Shown: positions 25,237 through 34,351, numbered from the stretch's first letter. The stretch: DNA of 64,000 nt from Actinoplanes utahensis (GCF_016862455.1 NZ_BOMZ01000106.1:50488-114487), one strand, 5' to 3'. Numbers and translations are program-made. Notes: generated from the letters alone by a model not told the origin.

Positions 25237-27338
25237 GGGCCCGGCATGTGTCCGCCGCTGCGCTGGCCGTCTCCGTCCCGCAACCCGTCTGGCGCCAGCA
25301 TGCCCGGCACTGCCCGGAGGTCGAGTACGTCACGTGGGTGCGAGGTCAAGATATTCATCCGGCCTACCGCAACGCCAAGCTTCGCTGGTATCGACGCTTC
25401 GTGGCCGCGTGGCCGACGATGACCGGCTGGTTCGCGGCCCCGTTGGTGGAACGGGTCGGGCGGCTGCCGGGCGAGCCGCCCGACAGCCCGTCATTCCCGG
25501 TGTCGTTCTACGCGCGCCCCTACCTGCTGTTCCTTGCACTGCGTGGCTACATCTCACTGGACTACCCCTGGATGTTCGGCGCCCTGAAGCTACGTATCAG
25601 CGACATGGCGGACTGGATGGGAATCGACCTGGGCACGGCGACGCTGATCGACGAGGCCGTCGCGCTGGGCTACAACCGGCACTCGCTGTCGCAGGCGATG
25701 AACTGGACCGTCGGCCGAATCGCCCTGCACACCGGCGTGCGGCACGTCGATGAACTGCGCGAGGAGCACATCCAGCAGGTGCTGGAGGCGGTGCGGCTGT
25801 TCAGCGAACGCGACGACCTGGGCTACTTCTACCCCTCCGTCGAGCAGTATCGGGCCAACGCCTCCAAGCAGTGGATCACGCACCTGCACCAGCTGCAGGT
25901 GGTGCTGTTCCACCGCGGCCAGGTGCCCACCGAGCCACGCAAGCACATGCCGTCTTGGAAGCCGCCGATGGTCATGCCGGCGAAGATGCTGGCCGCCGCG
26001 CAGAAGTGGCTGGCCGCCCGCAGGCTGACCGACGCCCCTTCAACCGTGGACAAGTTGGAGCTCGCGGTGCGCGGCTTCGGCGACTGGCTCGGCGGCAACC
26101 AGCCGGAGATCATCACGTTCGCCGACGTCACCCGCGACCACGTCCTGGCCTGGATCCAGCACATCACCGAGACCCCAGCCACCAGCACCGGCAAGCCGCT
26201 GGGCGTCAACTCGAGAATCCAACGCATTTCCGGGCTGTCGCAGTTCTTCCGCGACACCGCCGCCTGGCAGTACGACGACGTCCCCGGCTACACCCTCATC
26301 GGCCCCGGCGACGCCCCCAAGAACACCCAACGGGTGCCACGCTTCATCCCCGAGCACGAACTCGACCGGCTGATGCCGGTCATCACCGCGATCGCCTGCC
26401 CGTTCCAGCGGGCCGCGCTGCTAGTCGCGCGCTGGTCCGGCGCCCGCCGCGATGAGATCCGCCGGCTGCCGACCGACTGCCTGGACCACTACCCCGACGG
26501 CACGGCCCGGCTGCGGTTACCAGGCCGCAAGACCTACAAGGAACGCACCGTCCCGCTGCACGAGGACGCCGCCGCCGCACTGCAGACCATCATTGACCTG
26601 CGCAAAGACGCTTCCGATCGGCCCTTCACCGACGACCGCACCGGCGAAGCGGTCCGCTACCTGTTCATGCGGCACGGCAAGCTCATGTCGGGCTTCTACC
26701 TGTTCGAAACCTCGATCGACGACGCCTGCCAGGCCGCCGGCCTGACCCGTCCGGGCGGCAAGAAGGGCGGCACAGGCGTACGCGGCACCGTCTCCGCGCA
26801 CCGGTTCCGGCACACCGTCGGCACCCAGCTCGCCGAACGCGGCGCCAAGCTCCACACGATCATGAAGGTGCTCGGCCACTCCTCGGTGAGCATGGCGCTG
26901 GTCTACGCCCAGATCAGCGACCAGGAGGTACTCCGCGACTACAAGACCGTCCTGGCGCCCGGCGCCGTCATCGCCGGTCCGGCCGCCATGGACATCAAGT
27001 CCGGCGTGCTGGCGGACGAGGCCGTCGACTGGCTCAAGAGCAACTTCCTGAAGACCGAACTCGAGCTCGGCCACTGCCTCCGTCTACCCGCCGAAGGCCC
27101 ATGCGAGTGCGACCTCTACCTGACCTGCGCCAAGTTCGTCACCACCGCTGACTACGCCCCGCGGCTACGGGCTCGACGTGAGGTGGAGCAAACCCTCGCC
27201 CTCGACGCCGCTGACCGCGGCTGGGCACGGGAAGTCGAACGGCACCGCTGCACCGCGGACCGCATCGGAAGGCTGCTCACCGATCTCGGCGAAACGCTCG
27301 ACGAGCCCACCCCGGCCACCTCGGCTGATGCCGACTGA
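25233..27338 (+). CDS. Large tyrosine recombinase, TnpB of Tn554 type
   Basis: The 701-residue protein has a long N-terminal region, a core-binding domain near residues 250-350, and a catalytic domain with Arg in RWSGARRDEIRRL, HRFRHTVGTQLAERG, GHSSVSMA and Tyr in LVYAQIS. The C-terminal 90 residues hold a cysteine cluster (GHCLRLPAEGPCECDLYLTC) typical of TnpB of Tn554-like elements. It works with the upstream recombinase. A hairpin 86 bp downstream probably ends the transcript. Confidence 0.9.
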   Translation: MRARHVSAAALAVSVPQPVWRQHARHCPEVEYVTWVRGQDIHPAYRNAKLRWYRRFVAAWPTMTGWFAAPLVERVGRLPGEPPDSPSFPVSFYARPYLLFLALRGYISLDYPWMFGALKLRISDMADWMGIDLGTATLIDEAVALGYNRHSLSQAMNWTVGRIALHTGVRHVDELREEHIQQVLEAVRLFSERDDLGYFYPSVEQYRANASKQWITHLHQLQVVLFHRGQVPTEPRKHMPSWKPPMVMPAKMLAAAQKWLAARRLTDAPSTVDKLELAVRGFGDWLGGNQPEIITFADVTRDHVLAWIQHITETPATSTGKPLGVNSRIQRISGLSQFFRDTAAWQYDDVPGYTLIGPGDAPKNTQRVPRFIPEHELDRLMPVITAIACPFQRAALLVARWSGARRDEIRRLPTDCLDHYPDGTARLRLPGRKTYKERTVPLHEDAAAALQTIIDLRKDASDRPFTDDRTGEAVRYLFMRHGKLMSGFYLFETSIDDACQAAGLTRPGGKKGGTGVRGTVSAHRFRHTVGTQLAERGAKLHTIMKVLGHSSVSMALVYAQISDQEVLRDYKTVLAPGAVIAGPAAMDIKSGVLADEAVDWLKSNFLKTELELGHCLRLPAEGPCECDLYLTCAKFVTTADYAPRLRARREVEQTLALDAADRGWAREVERHRCTADRIGRLLTDLGETLDEPTPATSADAD

Positions 27339-27423
27339 GCCTGCCGTGACTCTGGCGGCAACCCTGCGTCGCAGCCGACCAGCCCGCTGCTTCACCAAGG
27401 CTAATCACCGAGAGTGCCCGCGG

Positions 27424-27451
27424 GTGGGTCTCAACCCGGGTAGAGACCCAC
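27424..27451 (+). terminator. Stem-loop after the recombinase operon
   Basis: GTGGGTCTC and GAGACCCAC form a perfect 9-bp stem with a 10-nt loop. Confidence 0.75.
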
Positions 27452-27456
27452 CGAGC

Positions 27457-27481
27457 GCGCTTTATCAGCGGCATGAGAGTG
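27457..27481 (-). repeat. 3' motif of the cargo array, site 1
   Basis: GCGCTTTATCAGCGGCATGA continues GAGTG. It closely matches site 2 at 28342 and more loosely 29042 and 29738; each lies just beyond the 3' end of a minus-strand cargo gene. Confidence 0.5.
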
Positions 27482-27539
27482 CCCTCATCAGGGTTTGCGG
27501 CCCGCCCAACTCAGGTGGCTTGGCAAAGTCAGAACTTGG

Positions 27540-27971
27540 CTATCCCGAGGTGCTCAGGTCGCCGACGACAAGCATCAATTGCAGGGGAAGCTCCTTGTCG
27601 TATTGAGCCGCCTCGGCGACGATCCCGCGTGAGCCCGCTCGCCACAACTCGATTTCGAAGAACCAGTCCGTCATGTACTGGAACAGCGGTCCCCCTGGAT
27701 CATCGAGTGAGCCCTCTCCGTCGAAGAAGTACTGCCGTATGTCGAGTCTTTGAGGTGTCCCGTATCGGGCGGATATCATGCGCGCCAGTTCAGCGCGGTC
27801 GTTTACAAAACTTTCCCTAGCCTGCTGAAACTCAAGCTCCCCAGTTCCACTGTCGTCGTAGAACTGGTTAGGGAACGACTGGCTTTCACGAAGGTTGACG
27901 TGATGGGGCTGCGGGCGGCCTCGCTCGTCTACCGCGAATGGTTTGACGAGAAGGTCGTCAAGCGTCGTCAT
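27540..27971 (-). CDS. Unrecognised acidic cargo protein
   Basis: The 143-residue protein starts MTTLDDLLVKPF and contains HHVNLRESQSFPNQFYDD, RAELARMISARYG and YDKELPLQLMLVVGD. It is soluble and acidic with no motif I know. GGAG lies 6 nt before the ATG at 27971; an ATG at 27983 is also possible. It is the first of four minus-strand genes carried behind the recombinases; size and acidity would suit an immunity-type protein, but that is only a guess. Confidence 0.65.
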   Translation of the reverse strand: MTTLDDLLVKPFAVDERGRPQPHHVNLRESQSFPNQFYDDSGTGELEFQQARESFVNDRAELARMISARYGTPQRLDIRQYFFDGEGSLDDPGGPLFQYMTDWFFEIELWRAGSRGIVAEAAQYDKELPLQLMLVVGDLSTSG

Positions 27972-28065
27972 CCAGATCTCCATGGCAGCGACCGTATCGC
28001 CTCGTTCAGAGCTGGGTATCCAATCATCGGCTCGGTTGCCTGTTGATATTGGTTACACCCCGGAG

Positions 28066-28140
28066 GTCATGAGGCGGCGAGGATGTAGTTGAGGGGACGG
28101 TCAAGGGCCTTGCGGGCGCGGTCGTAGCGGATGTTGTGCG
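28066..28140 (-). pseudogene. Tiny remnant of an IS transposase C-terminus
   Basis: On the minus strand the frame reads AHNIRYDRARKALDRPLNYI and then LAAS before the stop. This resembles the end of transposases common in streptomycetes (AHNxRYDRAR ... YILAA). The rest is gone. The 409-bp gap between cargo genes also holds a short direct repeat around 28145-28190 (CGCAGCCCGTC twice) and no gene. Confidence 0.5.
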
Positions 28141-28341
28141 CGGGCCATCGCAGCCCGTCCGAGTGGGGCCACCGCAGCCCGTCAGAATCAGGCTCTGATG
28201 CCCAGATCCCTCCGCCGATGTGGCGCGCGGTGGGCGCCTAGAATTCGGATGCCAGACGACAGTTCGCTGTCGTGAGGTCTCCTCGGGCGATGACCGCTGC
28301 CCGGCACCCTGCGATGCGAGGAGGCTCCCCCTCCGCAACCC

Positions 28342-28366
28342 GCGCCTTATCGGCGGCACGAGAGTG
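28342..28366 (-). repeat. 3' motif of the cargo array, site 2
   Basis: GCGCCTTATCGGCGGCACGA continues GAGTG; 21 of 25 positions match site 1. It lies 26 bp beyond the stop of the next cargo gene. Confidence 0.5.
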
Positions 28367-28392
28367 CGTCACCGCAGCCGCGCGTGCCCAGG

Positions 28393-28932
28393 CTAAAAAC
28401 ACACGTAGCAGTAGAGCCGATCGTTGTTGACGACGGCTCGTTGCGCCAATTCTGTGAGAGCTACTAAGAACATCGTCAGGCTGTCCGTCGCAGCTGCGCT
28501 GAACTCTGCGTTCGCCCACTGCCGTGCCGCTTGGGACTGCGCCGCCGGTTCCAGCGAGGCCAAGGCGTCGCGTAGCGTGTCCGTGACCGACAACACCATG
28601 CATCCGTCGATGTCTTCCTCGGCAGGTGCGATCAGCGACGCCTGCCGAGGATCGGCATTCACCTCGTCATATGAGCGGCTGCTGAGAATCTCTTCCAGCC
28701 GCGCCAGGCGAGTTGGGTCGACACCTTTGCTCTGCACGACGAGGGTCCCCGATTGTGCGATCTCTACCCGGGGCCGTGCCGCCTCGTTCGGCAATAGCTG
28801 GTACAGCGCCTTGCCGGCCGCGACATCCTCGGCCGTGAGATCGAGTAAGCGCGGCTGCCCGTCGACGTATTCGACGGCAGTCGCCGCCACGCTGTCAGAG
28901 GCAGCGGCAAAGTAGTCGGTCAGAACAGACAC
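28393..28932 (-). CDS. Unrecognised cargo protein
   Basis: The 179-residue protein starts MSVLTDYFAAASD at a GTG; a TTG at 28956 would add eight residues. It is acidic and helical, with the stretch QSKGVDPTRLARLEEILSSR and an acidic APAEEDIDGC, and ends in an odd CYVCF. The N-terminal SVLTDYFAA recurs in actinobacterial proteins of unknown role that sit in similar accessory arrays. No catalytic motif is seen. Confidence 0.65.
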   Translation of the reverse strand: MSVLTDYFAAASDSVAATAVEYVDGQPRLLDLTAEDVAAGKALYQLLPNEAARPRVEIAQSGTLVVQSKGVDPTRLARLEEILSSRSYDEVNADPRQASLIAPAEEDIDGCMVLSVTDTLRDALASLEPAAQSQAARQWANAEFSAAATDSLTMFLVALTELAQRAVVNNDRLYCYVCF

Positions 28933-29072
28933 CGGAGCATCATGGCACGTAGGCAATCATGCGCTCACCGGCAGTTCAACACGTGGGCCGCCGCCGCGCA
29001 CCGACCACCCAGCGTGATAAGGACGCCGCTGGGCGGCGTACGCGATCGGCGGCAGATGAGGCTAATCCTTAG

Positions 29073-29564
29073 CTAGGAAGCTTCCTTGGTCAACGCCTCG
29101 TGGAGTGATCCGAAGAGATTTCGGCTGAAGGAACTCTCCTCGTCAGGAGTGACGATGGTGACCAGCGATAGGCCGGCAGTGATCAGACTCGCCTTGTAAG
29201 GGTTGAAGCCGAAGCCCTTGCGCTCGTAGGGCTCCTGGTTGATTTGGATCGCGACCGCAGGCTGCGGGGCCGGCTCGTACAGCAAAGCAAAGGGGCCTTC
29301 TCCGCCCTCCATGAGCGAGTAGCCGACCTCGTCCCAACGTTGCTCCATCACCGCGTCACGGGCGACGTACAACTCTGCGGCGGCAGATGGCACCTCACGA
29401 CGCATTTGGCCCCACTGCAGAAACGGTCCTACCCTGCCCGATTCCCTGTCTCCTAACGCCACCAGCATGTCGGGCCACCTGCTATGCAAAACGTCCAGCA
29501 TCGCTTTCATGGCGGCACCAACCGGTGTCCTCGCGATGACGACACGGTCGTACCCGGTGATCAT
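29073..29564 (-). CDS. Unrecognised cargo protein
   Basis: The 163-residue protein starts MITGYDRVVIARTPVG and contains HSRWPDMLVALGD, DEVGYSLMEGGEGPF and KGFGFNPYKASLITAG. It looks soluble and globular. No family is recognised. It is third in the minus-strand array, with the loosely conserved motif GCGATCGGCGGCAGATGAGG at 29042-29061 just beyond its stop. Confidence 0.65.
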   Translation of the reverse strand: MITGYDRVVIARTPVGAAMKAMLDVLHSRWPDMLVALGDRESGRVGPFLQWGQMRREVPSAAAELYVARDAVMEQRWDEVGYSLMEGGEGPFALLYEPAPQPAVAIQINQEPYERKGFGFNPYKASLITAGLSLVTIVTPDEESSFSRNLFGSLHEALTKEAS

Positions 29565-29762
29565 CTGCTTCCTCCAGCGGCGAACCGAACGGTGTGCCGG
29601 TCATTCAAGAATGGTGTCCAAGCAAGCCATGATCGCAGCAGTGCCAGCAGGAGCACATCCTCAATTCGGCAGTTCAGCACGTTGGCGTCAGCCCTCTGGC
29701 CGACCACGGAGCGCTACGGTCCATCGTTGATCGGTGTGCGCTACCGACGGCATGAGCGACGG

Positions 29763-30172
29763 TCAGACGCAGTCCCAGCAGAACCGACCCTCCCGCTGAT
29801 CCTGGCTGAGGAACGCGTACCCGGTTCCCCCGCCGAAGTTGAGTGCGAAGGCGTCCTCACCACAGCCCTCGGCACCGTCTATCTGGAAGAAGAACCGCCA
29901 GGAGGCATCGACTCCGGGAGGTGTCCAGGGCTGCCAGAACAAGGGCTCGCCGCCGACGTAGCTGCGGCACTCCGCATCCGGGAGATCGGTGTCTTCGCCT
30001 ATCGGCATACCGTTCAACGCCGCGTCGCGGTGGACGACCAGCCGTTCGAATGCCGCAACTGCCGCCTTGTCCGGCGTGATCAGGTCGAGACGTAACTCCA
30101 CCGGCTGCCGTTCGAACCAGTCTGCGCCTCGCCGCCACAGCGTCGGACCCGTGCGCCGGATCTCGCCACTCA
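29763..30172 (-). pseudogene. 3' part of a split YwqG-like (DUF1963-like) gene
   Basis: From the junction the frame reads SGEIRRTGPTLWRRGADWFE, then EPLFWQPW, DASWRFFFQIDG and LNFGGGTGYAFLSQD, the C-terminal half of a YwqG/DUF1963-like protein. Its N-terminal half lies at 34462-34798. Removing the 4.3-kb element with one copy of TGA gives HVPSFV-SGEIRRTG without a break. As it stands, the upstream part of the frame runs into element sequence and is not real coding. Confidence 0.8.
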
Positions 30173-30350
30173 GAGCCTGTTCCTGATCCTCTTTCCGCAG
30201 CTCAGAGCGCTGATCGATTGATGTTGGACCAGAGGACGTTCGTTCTAGCGTCACCGTGATGCGGACACGAACGCGAGTCTGGCTGTCCCGTCCGGCGCGA
30301 GTTGGCACGGTTCGGGTTGAGGTGGCACCGAACTGGCACCGCCCGCTGAA

Positions 30351-30371
30351 GGTGGCACCCGAGGTGCCACC
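30351..30371 (-). terminator. Stem-loop downstream of the XRE gene
   Basis: GGTGGCACC and GGTGCCACC form a perfect 9-bp stem around CGA, 48 bp after the XRE stop on the minus strand. Confidence 0.7.
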
Positions 30372-30419
30372 AGGGCCTCTATGAGTTTGGCCAGGGTGGA
30401 AGATCGAGTTCTGTGAGCG

Positions 30420-30665
30420 TTACGTCGGCGCTTGGACCTGCGATGGCCGGCGGACGGTGAACAGATCGCCGGGTTGGCACTGCAGCGCGTCGCACAGTGC
30501 CGTGAGAGTACTGAAACGCACGGCCCTAACGCGTCCGTTCTTGAGTGCGGAAAGGTTGGCGAGGGTGATGCCGACACGGTCGGCAAGTTCGGTCAGTGTG
30601 AGGCCACGGGCAGTGAGGAGCTTGTCGATGTGGACCTCTACGCGATGCTCGCCCTCCGGTGGCAT
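30420..30665 (-). CDS. XRE-family small DNA-binding protein (Cro/CI type)
   Basis: The 81-residue protein is one helix-turn-helix domain: LTARGLTLTELADRVGITLA, NLSALKNGRVRAVRFSTL and CQPGDLF. Proteins of this type (HTH_26) are often encoded with DUF2975 membrane proteins. Its ATG overlaps the DUF2975 stop by one base, so the two are coupled. It is the likely ligand of the palindrome at 31281-31312. Confidence 0.9.
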   Translation of the reverse strand: MPPEGEHRVEVHIDKLLTARGLTLTELADRVGITLANLSALKNGRVRAVRFSTLTALCDALQCQPGDLFTVRRPSQVQAPT

Positions 30666-31261
30666 CAGACCACTCCGTCGAGTTCCGCACGAAGCGATTG
30701 GCCCCGGCGCACGATCTCGCCGATCGCGAACATGCCGAAGCCCCAAAGCAGCCATGTTCCAGGGATCGCGAAGTCCAGCAGCGCATAGGTCTCAATGGGC
30801 CTGAGCGTGAGACTGAGCGCGAACCCGCCGACGGACTCAAGCACCCACACCGTCGGACCGCCGATGACAGATAGCAGGCCGAGTGCACGAAATCGGCTGA
30901 CGATGTTCCCGGTGAACGGGTCGCCATGCCGTGCCCGACCGACCAGTCGCCAGAGCAGGAACAGCACGAGGAGCAACAGCAGGAGATTCGGGAGCGTCGT
31001 CAGTAGCTCCCAACCTCGCTGCGCGCCGGTCGGCTGCTCCACTTGCAGGCGGAGCTCAGAGTTGATGCTGACTCCCGGTGGCACGTTGAGCAGCGCATCG
31101 GAACGTAGGAAGCCCTTGCTGCTCACCTCCACGTCGAAAGGCCTGCCCAAGAGGATCCTGGCCGTGGTCACAGCCCCCGCGATGCCGGTCAACGCTAGCC
31201 CGATCGCGAGCAGCCCGTGAAGCTCATCCAGCCAGTCGGGTCGACGCAAGGACGTTCGCAT
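30665..31261 (-). CDS. DUF2975 membrane protein
   Basis: The 198-residue protein has four membrane helices (HGLLAIGLALTGIAGAVTT, LLTTLPNLLLLLLVLFLLW, ALGLLSVIGGPTVWVLESVG and GTWLLWGFGMFAIGEIVRRG), with GDPFTGNIVSRFRALG between helices two and three, typical of DUF2975. The family role is unknown; with its XRE partner it forms a common two-gene module of Firmicutes and actinobacteria. ATG at 31261 follows directly after the operator. Confidence 0.88.
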   Translation of the reverse strand: MRTSLRRPDWLDELHGLLAIGLALTGIAGAVTTARILLGRPFDVEVSSKGFLRSDALLNVPPGVSINSELRLQVEQPTGAQRGWELLTTLPNLLLLLLVLFLLWRLVGRARHGDPFTGNIVSRFRALGLLSVIGGPTVWVLESVGGFALSLTLRPIETYALLDFAIPGTWLLWGFGMFAIGEIVRRGQSLRAELDGVV

Positions 31262-31280
31262 GATGACAACACCCTTCGGA

Positions 31281-31312
31281 TTATCGATAGTCGATACATC
31301 GACTATCGATAA
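31281..31312 (-). promoter_or_regulatory. 15-bp perfect inverted repeat, operator of the DUF2975/XRE operon
   Basis: TTATCGATAGTCGAT and ATCGACTATCGATAA are separated by AC. It sits 20 bp before the DUF2975 start, is much more AT-rich than its surroundings and is the likely XRE binding site. Confidence 0.8.
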
Positions 31313-31350
31313 CACTTGGCGGTTTGTCAAGGCATGGACGTCGTAGCCGG

Positions 31351-31499
31351 GTGTCCGGCGTCTTCGGCACCCTCAACTACGGAGCCCGCCCACTCGGCGC
31401 GGTCCTCGGCGGCCTCCTCGGAAGCTCTCTGGGCCCACGCCCCACCCTGCTGCCCCTCTCGGACGGCAGGTTGATCAGCGCGCCCGTCGCGGGGTAGGG
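31351..31499 (+). pseudogene. C-terminal remnant of an MFS transporter
   Basis: The frame reads VFGTLNYGARPLGAVLGGLL and GSSLGPRPTLL, a typical late helix of drug-efflux MFS proteins, then changes to PLSDGRLIS before the stop. Nothing remains upstream or downstream. It overlaps the end of the IS5 transposase gene on the other strand. Confidence 0.55.
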
Positions 31500-32317
31500 C
31501 GTTTGCGGGTAAGGCGTCGGGTCATGACCAGAACGAAGGCCCAAAGGATGTGCGCGGCGGAGTAGTCGGCGCGGCGTTCGTAGTCGCGGGCGTTGCGCCG
31601 GCGCTGGGTGATCCAGGAAAGTGACCGCTCGACCCGCCAGCGTCTCGGGTGGACCTTGAATCCGACCTGGTCGGGTAGGGGCCTGACGGTCTTGACGGTG
31701 ATCCTGAGTTCGTCCTCGGCCCATTCGATGAGGTTGCCGCCGTAGGCGCTGTCGCCCCAGATCATCGCCAGTTGCGGGTTGTCCTGGCGGCAGTCGACGA
31801 GCAGAACCTGGGCGGCGTCGCCGTCGCGGATGTCGGCCGGGGTGACCAGCACCGCGATCGGCAGGCCGAACATGTCGACCAGGACGTGACGCTTCCGGCC
31901 GTTGATCTTTTTCCCGGCGTCATAGCCGCGGCTGGCTTTGCCGACGGTCTCGGCGGCCTTCACCGACTGAGAGTCGATGATGCCGGTGACCGGCCGCGGG
32001 CAGCGACCGGCGGACAGCCGGATCATGCGGGCGAGCTCGTTGCAGATATGCAGCACGGTGCCGTCCTCGGCCCACCGCGCGAAGTGCTTGTAGACGCTGG
32101 ACCAGGGCGGATACTCCGATGGCATGGCTCTCCATTTGATCCCGTTGTCGACCACGTAGAAGATCGCGTTGATGACGTCGCGCCGGTCGTTGGTCTCGGG
32201 CCGGCCGCCGCTGGGCCGGGTGCAGGCCGGTGCCGGGAGCAGCGGTTCGATCAGCTGCCATTGCGCGTCGGTCAGGTCGGTGGGGTAGCCGGCGCGCCGC
32301 CGTGGCGGGTTGCCCAT
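31475..32317 (-). CDS. IS5-family transposase
   Basis: The 280-residue protein has the DUF4096 N-terminus (YPTDLTDAQWQLIEPLLP, GGRPETNDRRDVINAIFYVV) and a DDE catalytic domain with Asp in IIDSQSVKAAE, Asp in MIWGDSAYGGN and Glu in RRWRVERSLSWI, plus the YREK-like CRKRH variant NGRKRHVLVD. It is full length for the IS5 family. It probably moved the 4.3-kb element whose ends carry IS5-like TNA duplications; I see no tighter pair of ends around the gene itself. Confidence 0.93.
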   Translation of the reverse strand: MGNPPRRRAGYPTDLTDAQWQLIEPLLPAPACTRPSGGRPETNDRRDVINAIFYVVDNGIKWRAMPSEYPPWSSVYKHFARWAEDGTVLHICNELARMIRLSAGRCPRPVTGIIDSQSVKAAETVGKASRGYDAGKKINGRKRHVLVDMFGLPIAVLVTPADIRDGDAAQVLLVDCRQDNPQLAMIWGDSAYGGNLIEWAEDELRITVKTVRPLPDQVGFKVHPRRWRVERSLSWITQRRRNARDYERRADYSAAHILWAFVLVMTRRLTRKRPTPRRAR

Positions 32318-32425
32318 GCTGGCGGGTCCTCCTCCGGCGGGGTAGTGGCATTCGCCGGCGGAGAACCCTGCTCCTTGCGCTGCGCCTGGCCCGTATGTCG
32401 TTGTGGTCGTGGGCCGGGCGCGAGG

Positions 32426-32833
32426 TCAGCCGGCTGCCAGCAGCGCGAGCTGGCTCTGGTAGCCGCTGAGCACGGTGATCACGTTGGTGATGTAGGGATC
32501 GTCGGGGTGCAGTGCCTGGTGCGGCAGCAGGACGCCGGTAGCGAACCGGGCGAACCTGTGGCTCTCGGTGCGGAAGAACTGCCGCTCGAACGCGAGGATC
32601 CGGGCGATGTCCTTGGAGTACTGGTGGCCGTCGCGGCGGGTGTAGAGCTTGACCAGCCCTCGGCCGAGAGCGTGCTCGGTCATCACCCGGGTCAGCCCGG
32701 CACGGACCTGCGCCGGGGACAGCTCGGTGGCGACCACGAGCTGGGGTAGCAACAGCCCGGCCGGGTAGACCTCGATCAGGGCGGCGTCGACCAGGCCCCC
32801 GGTCACATGACCGGGCAGCGGCGGGCGGCCCAC
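32426..32833 (-). CDS. Unrecognised protein coupled to the DUF6192-like gene
   Basis: The 135-residue protein starts at a GTG two bases after the stop of the upstream gene. It reads MGRPPLPGHVTGGLVDAALI, then VVATELSPAQVRAGLTRVM with a possible helix-turn-helix and YTRRDGHQYSKDIARILAFE, and ends LLAAG. It may bind DNA, but no family is certain. It is the second gene of a two-gene operon. Confidence 0.6.
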   Translation of the reverse strand: MGRPPLPGHVTGGLVDAALIEVYPAGLLLPQLVVATELSPAQVRAGLTRVMTEHALGRGLVKLYTRRDGHQYSKDIARILAFERQFFRTESHRFARFATGVLLPHQALHPDDPYITNVITVLSGYQSQLALLAAG

Positions 32834-32835
32834 GA

Positions 32836-33861
32836 CTACTCGCCCCGCAAAAGGCGGGCCAGACTGTCGTCGAGGTCGACGCGGCCGGTGTCGATCGCTG
32901 TTTCCATCCAGTCGAGCGCGGCCCGTGCCCGGCCGATACCGCGGCGCACCGTGTCGACCTCTTCGGGCGTGTACTCGTGCCCGCGCATCGCCGGCACGAC
33001 CCTGCTCGCGGTAGCCACGATCTGGTGCAGCAACCCGACCAGGTCCAGGTACTCCATCGAGTGCGTGACGCGTTGCAGCGGGATGCTCGACTGCCGGACC
33101 TGCTCACTCTGCTCGCGTGCCCGGTCCGACTGGGCGGTGTTGACCGCCCGGCGGGCTGCCGTGTCGTCCATCGCCTTCGCGGCGACCTGGGGCTGGCGCA
33201 GCAAAGTGGCCGTCACCTCCGCGGCCACCTCGGCATCGCGGCCCAGGTCGTGGATGACCACGTGCCGGGTCTGCTCGTCGGCCAGGGCCGCGGCGGTCAC
33301 CTGCGGACGGGTCAGCAGCTGCGCGGTGACCGCCGCGGCGACCTCGTCGTCGCGGGCCAGCCCGATGATCGCGTTGACCTTCTCCGCCGGCGTGTGCGGC
33401 GCGGAGATCGATCCCCAGCCCACGATCCGCTTGGCCGCGTCGGCGGTCCACCGGTGTTCCCCGGTTCGCTCGTTGCAGGGGATGTCGGTGATCGTCTTCC
33501 AGCGCTGCTGGTCATCGGTGATGTGGGCGAGGGTGCGGTGCACGGTGAACGAGGCGAGCTCGAGCTGGCGGTGCTCGTCGGGCCAGCGGGAGGCGACCCA
33601 GCGCCAGACCTCCACCGACCGCGGGGTGACCCCGATGTCGTCGGCGAACCAGGCGAGGGACTCGGCCACTCCCATGGCCTCGTCCGGCAGTTCCGGGTGC
33701 GGGCCGCCGTGCGGGCCCATGGGCTCAATCCGTAAGGCGAGATCTCCCATACGGAACTGACAGTGCGCGTTCTGTTTGACCAGCTCGCGGGCTTCGCCGA
33801 CGATCTGCTGGTACTCCTGGTTGGTCACCTTGCCGACATACGCGGGCATCTCCATTGCCAT
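32836..33861 (-). CDS. DUF6192-like protein
   Basis: The 341-residue protein has an N-terminal part with AYVGKVTNQEYQQIVGEARE and WFADDIGVTPRSVEVWRWVA, which looks like a helix-turn-helix, a middle part with TVHRTLAHI, and a long helical region with repeated VTAxLLxxPQVxAxA units near residues 175-230. It ends LARLLRGE. This matches the plasmid- and transposon-borne DUF6192 type of streptomycetes as far as I recall. Several ATG/GTG codons compete at the start; ATG at 33861 is taken. It may help DNA maintenance or regulation. Confidence 0.65.
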   Translation of the reverse strand: MAMEMPAYVGKVTNQEYQQIVGEARELVKQNAHCQFRMGDLALRIEPMGPHGGPHPELPDEAMGVAESLAWFADDIGVTPRSVEVWRWVASRWPDEHRQLELASFTVHRTLAHITDDQQRWKTITDIPCNERTGEHRWTADAAKRIVGWGSISAPHTPAEKVNAIIGLARDDEVAAAVTAQLLTRPQVTAAALADEQTRHVVIHDLGRDAEVAAEVTATLLRQPQVAAKAMDDTAARRAVNTAQSDRAREQSEQVRQSSIPLQRVTHSMEYLDLVGLLHQIVATASRVVPAMRGHEYTPEEVDTVRRGIGRARAALDWMETAIDTGRVDLDDSLARLLRGE

Positions 33862-34018
33862 CACCACCCGACGCTGCGGGGCGCGGCGTAAGCCGTCGCG
33901 GACAACCCCGGCAACCTCACTACCAGCGTGTATTTGCAGGCACCTTGGTCACAGTCCCCCGACAGCGTTCGCCCGTTGCGTCACCGGTCCCCACATCGGG
34001 GGACAGCACCGACAACGG

Positions 34019-34351
34019 TCACCCTGTCGCCCTTCGTGCCCGCCAGGCCCGGGTACGGCACTTGTTCGAGCAGTAGATCATCCCCGGCCGGCTGGACAGC
34101 CCGACCACCCAGCTCGTGCCGCACACCGGGCACGCACGACGCGGCGCTGCCGCATTCACCACCAGCGCCGCCCGGGCACGCGTACGCCGCAGCTGCCGCC
34201 ACTGCCGGGCCCGGCACGCATCCGAGCAGAACACCCGAGCCCTGCTCGCGTCCTTCGGCAGCACGCCGTCACAACCGCTACACCGCCGCGGCCCCGGCTC
34301 GGGCTTGCGCCCCGAGCCCTTCGCCACCGGAAGTAGACGCCCGCCACTCAT
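34019..34351 (-). CDS. Small protein with two zinc-ribbon (CxxC...C) modules
   Basis: The 110-residue protein has two similar treble-clef-like modules, CSGCDGVL...VFCSDACRARQW and CPVCGTSW...IYCSNKCRTRAW, in a strongly basic background. Such FCSDxCR modules occur in zinc-binding proteins that contact nucleic acids. The internal similarity indicates duplication. It lies at the right end of the 4.3-kb element. The ATG at 34351 gives the compact form. Confidence 0.7.
   Translation of the reverse strand: MSGGRLLPVAKGSGRKPEPGPRRCSGCDGVLPKDASRARVFCSDACRARQWRQLRRTRARAALVVNAAAPRRACPVCGTSWVVGLSSRPGMIYCSNKCRTRAWRARRATG

Noticed and set aside
27457..29758. Integron cassette array with attC sites
   Set aside because: The 3' motifs are too short, lack the paired R and L boxes of attC, and no integron integrase is present; kept only as a possible cassette-like pattern.
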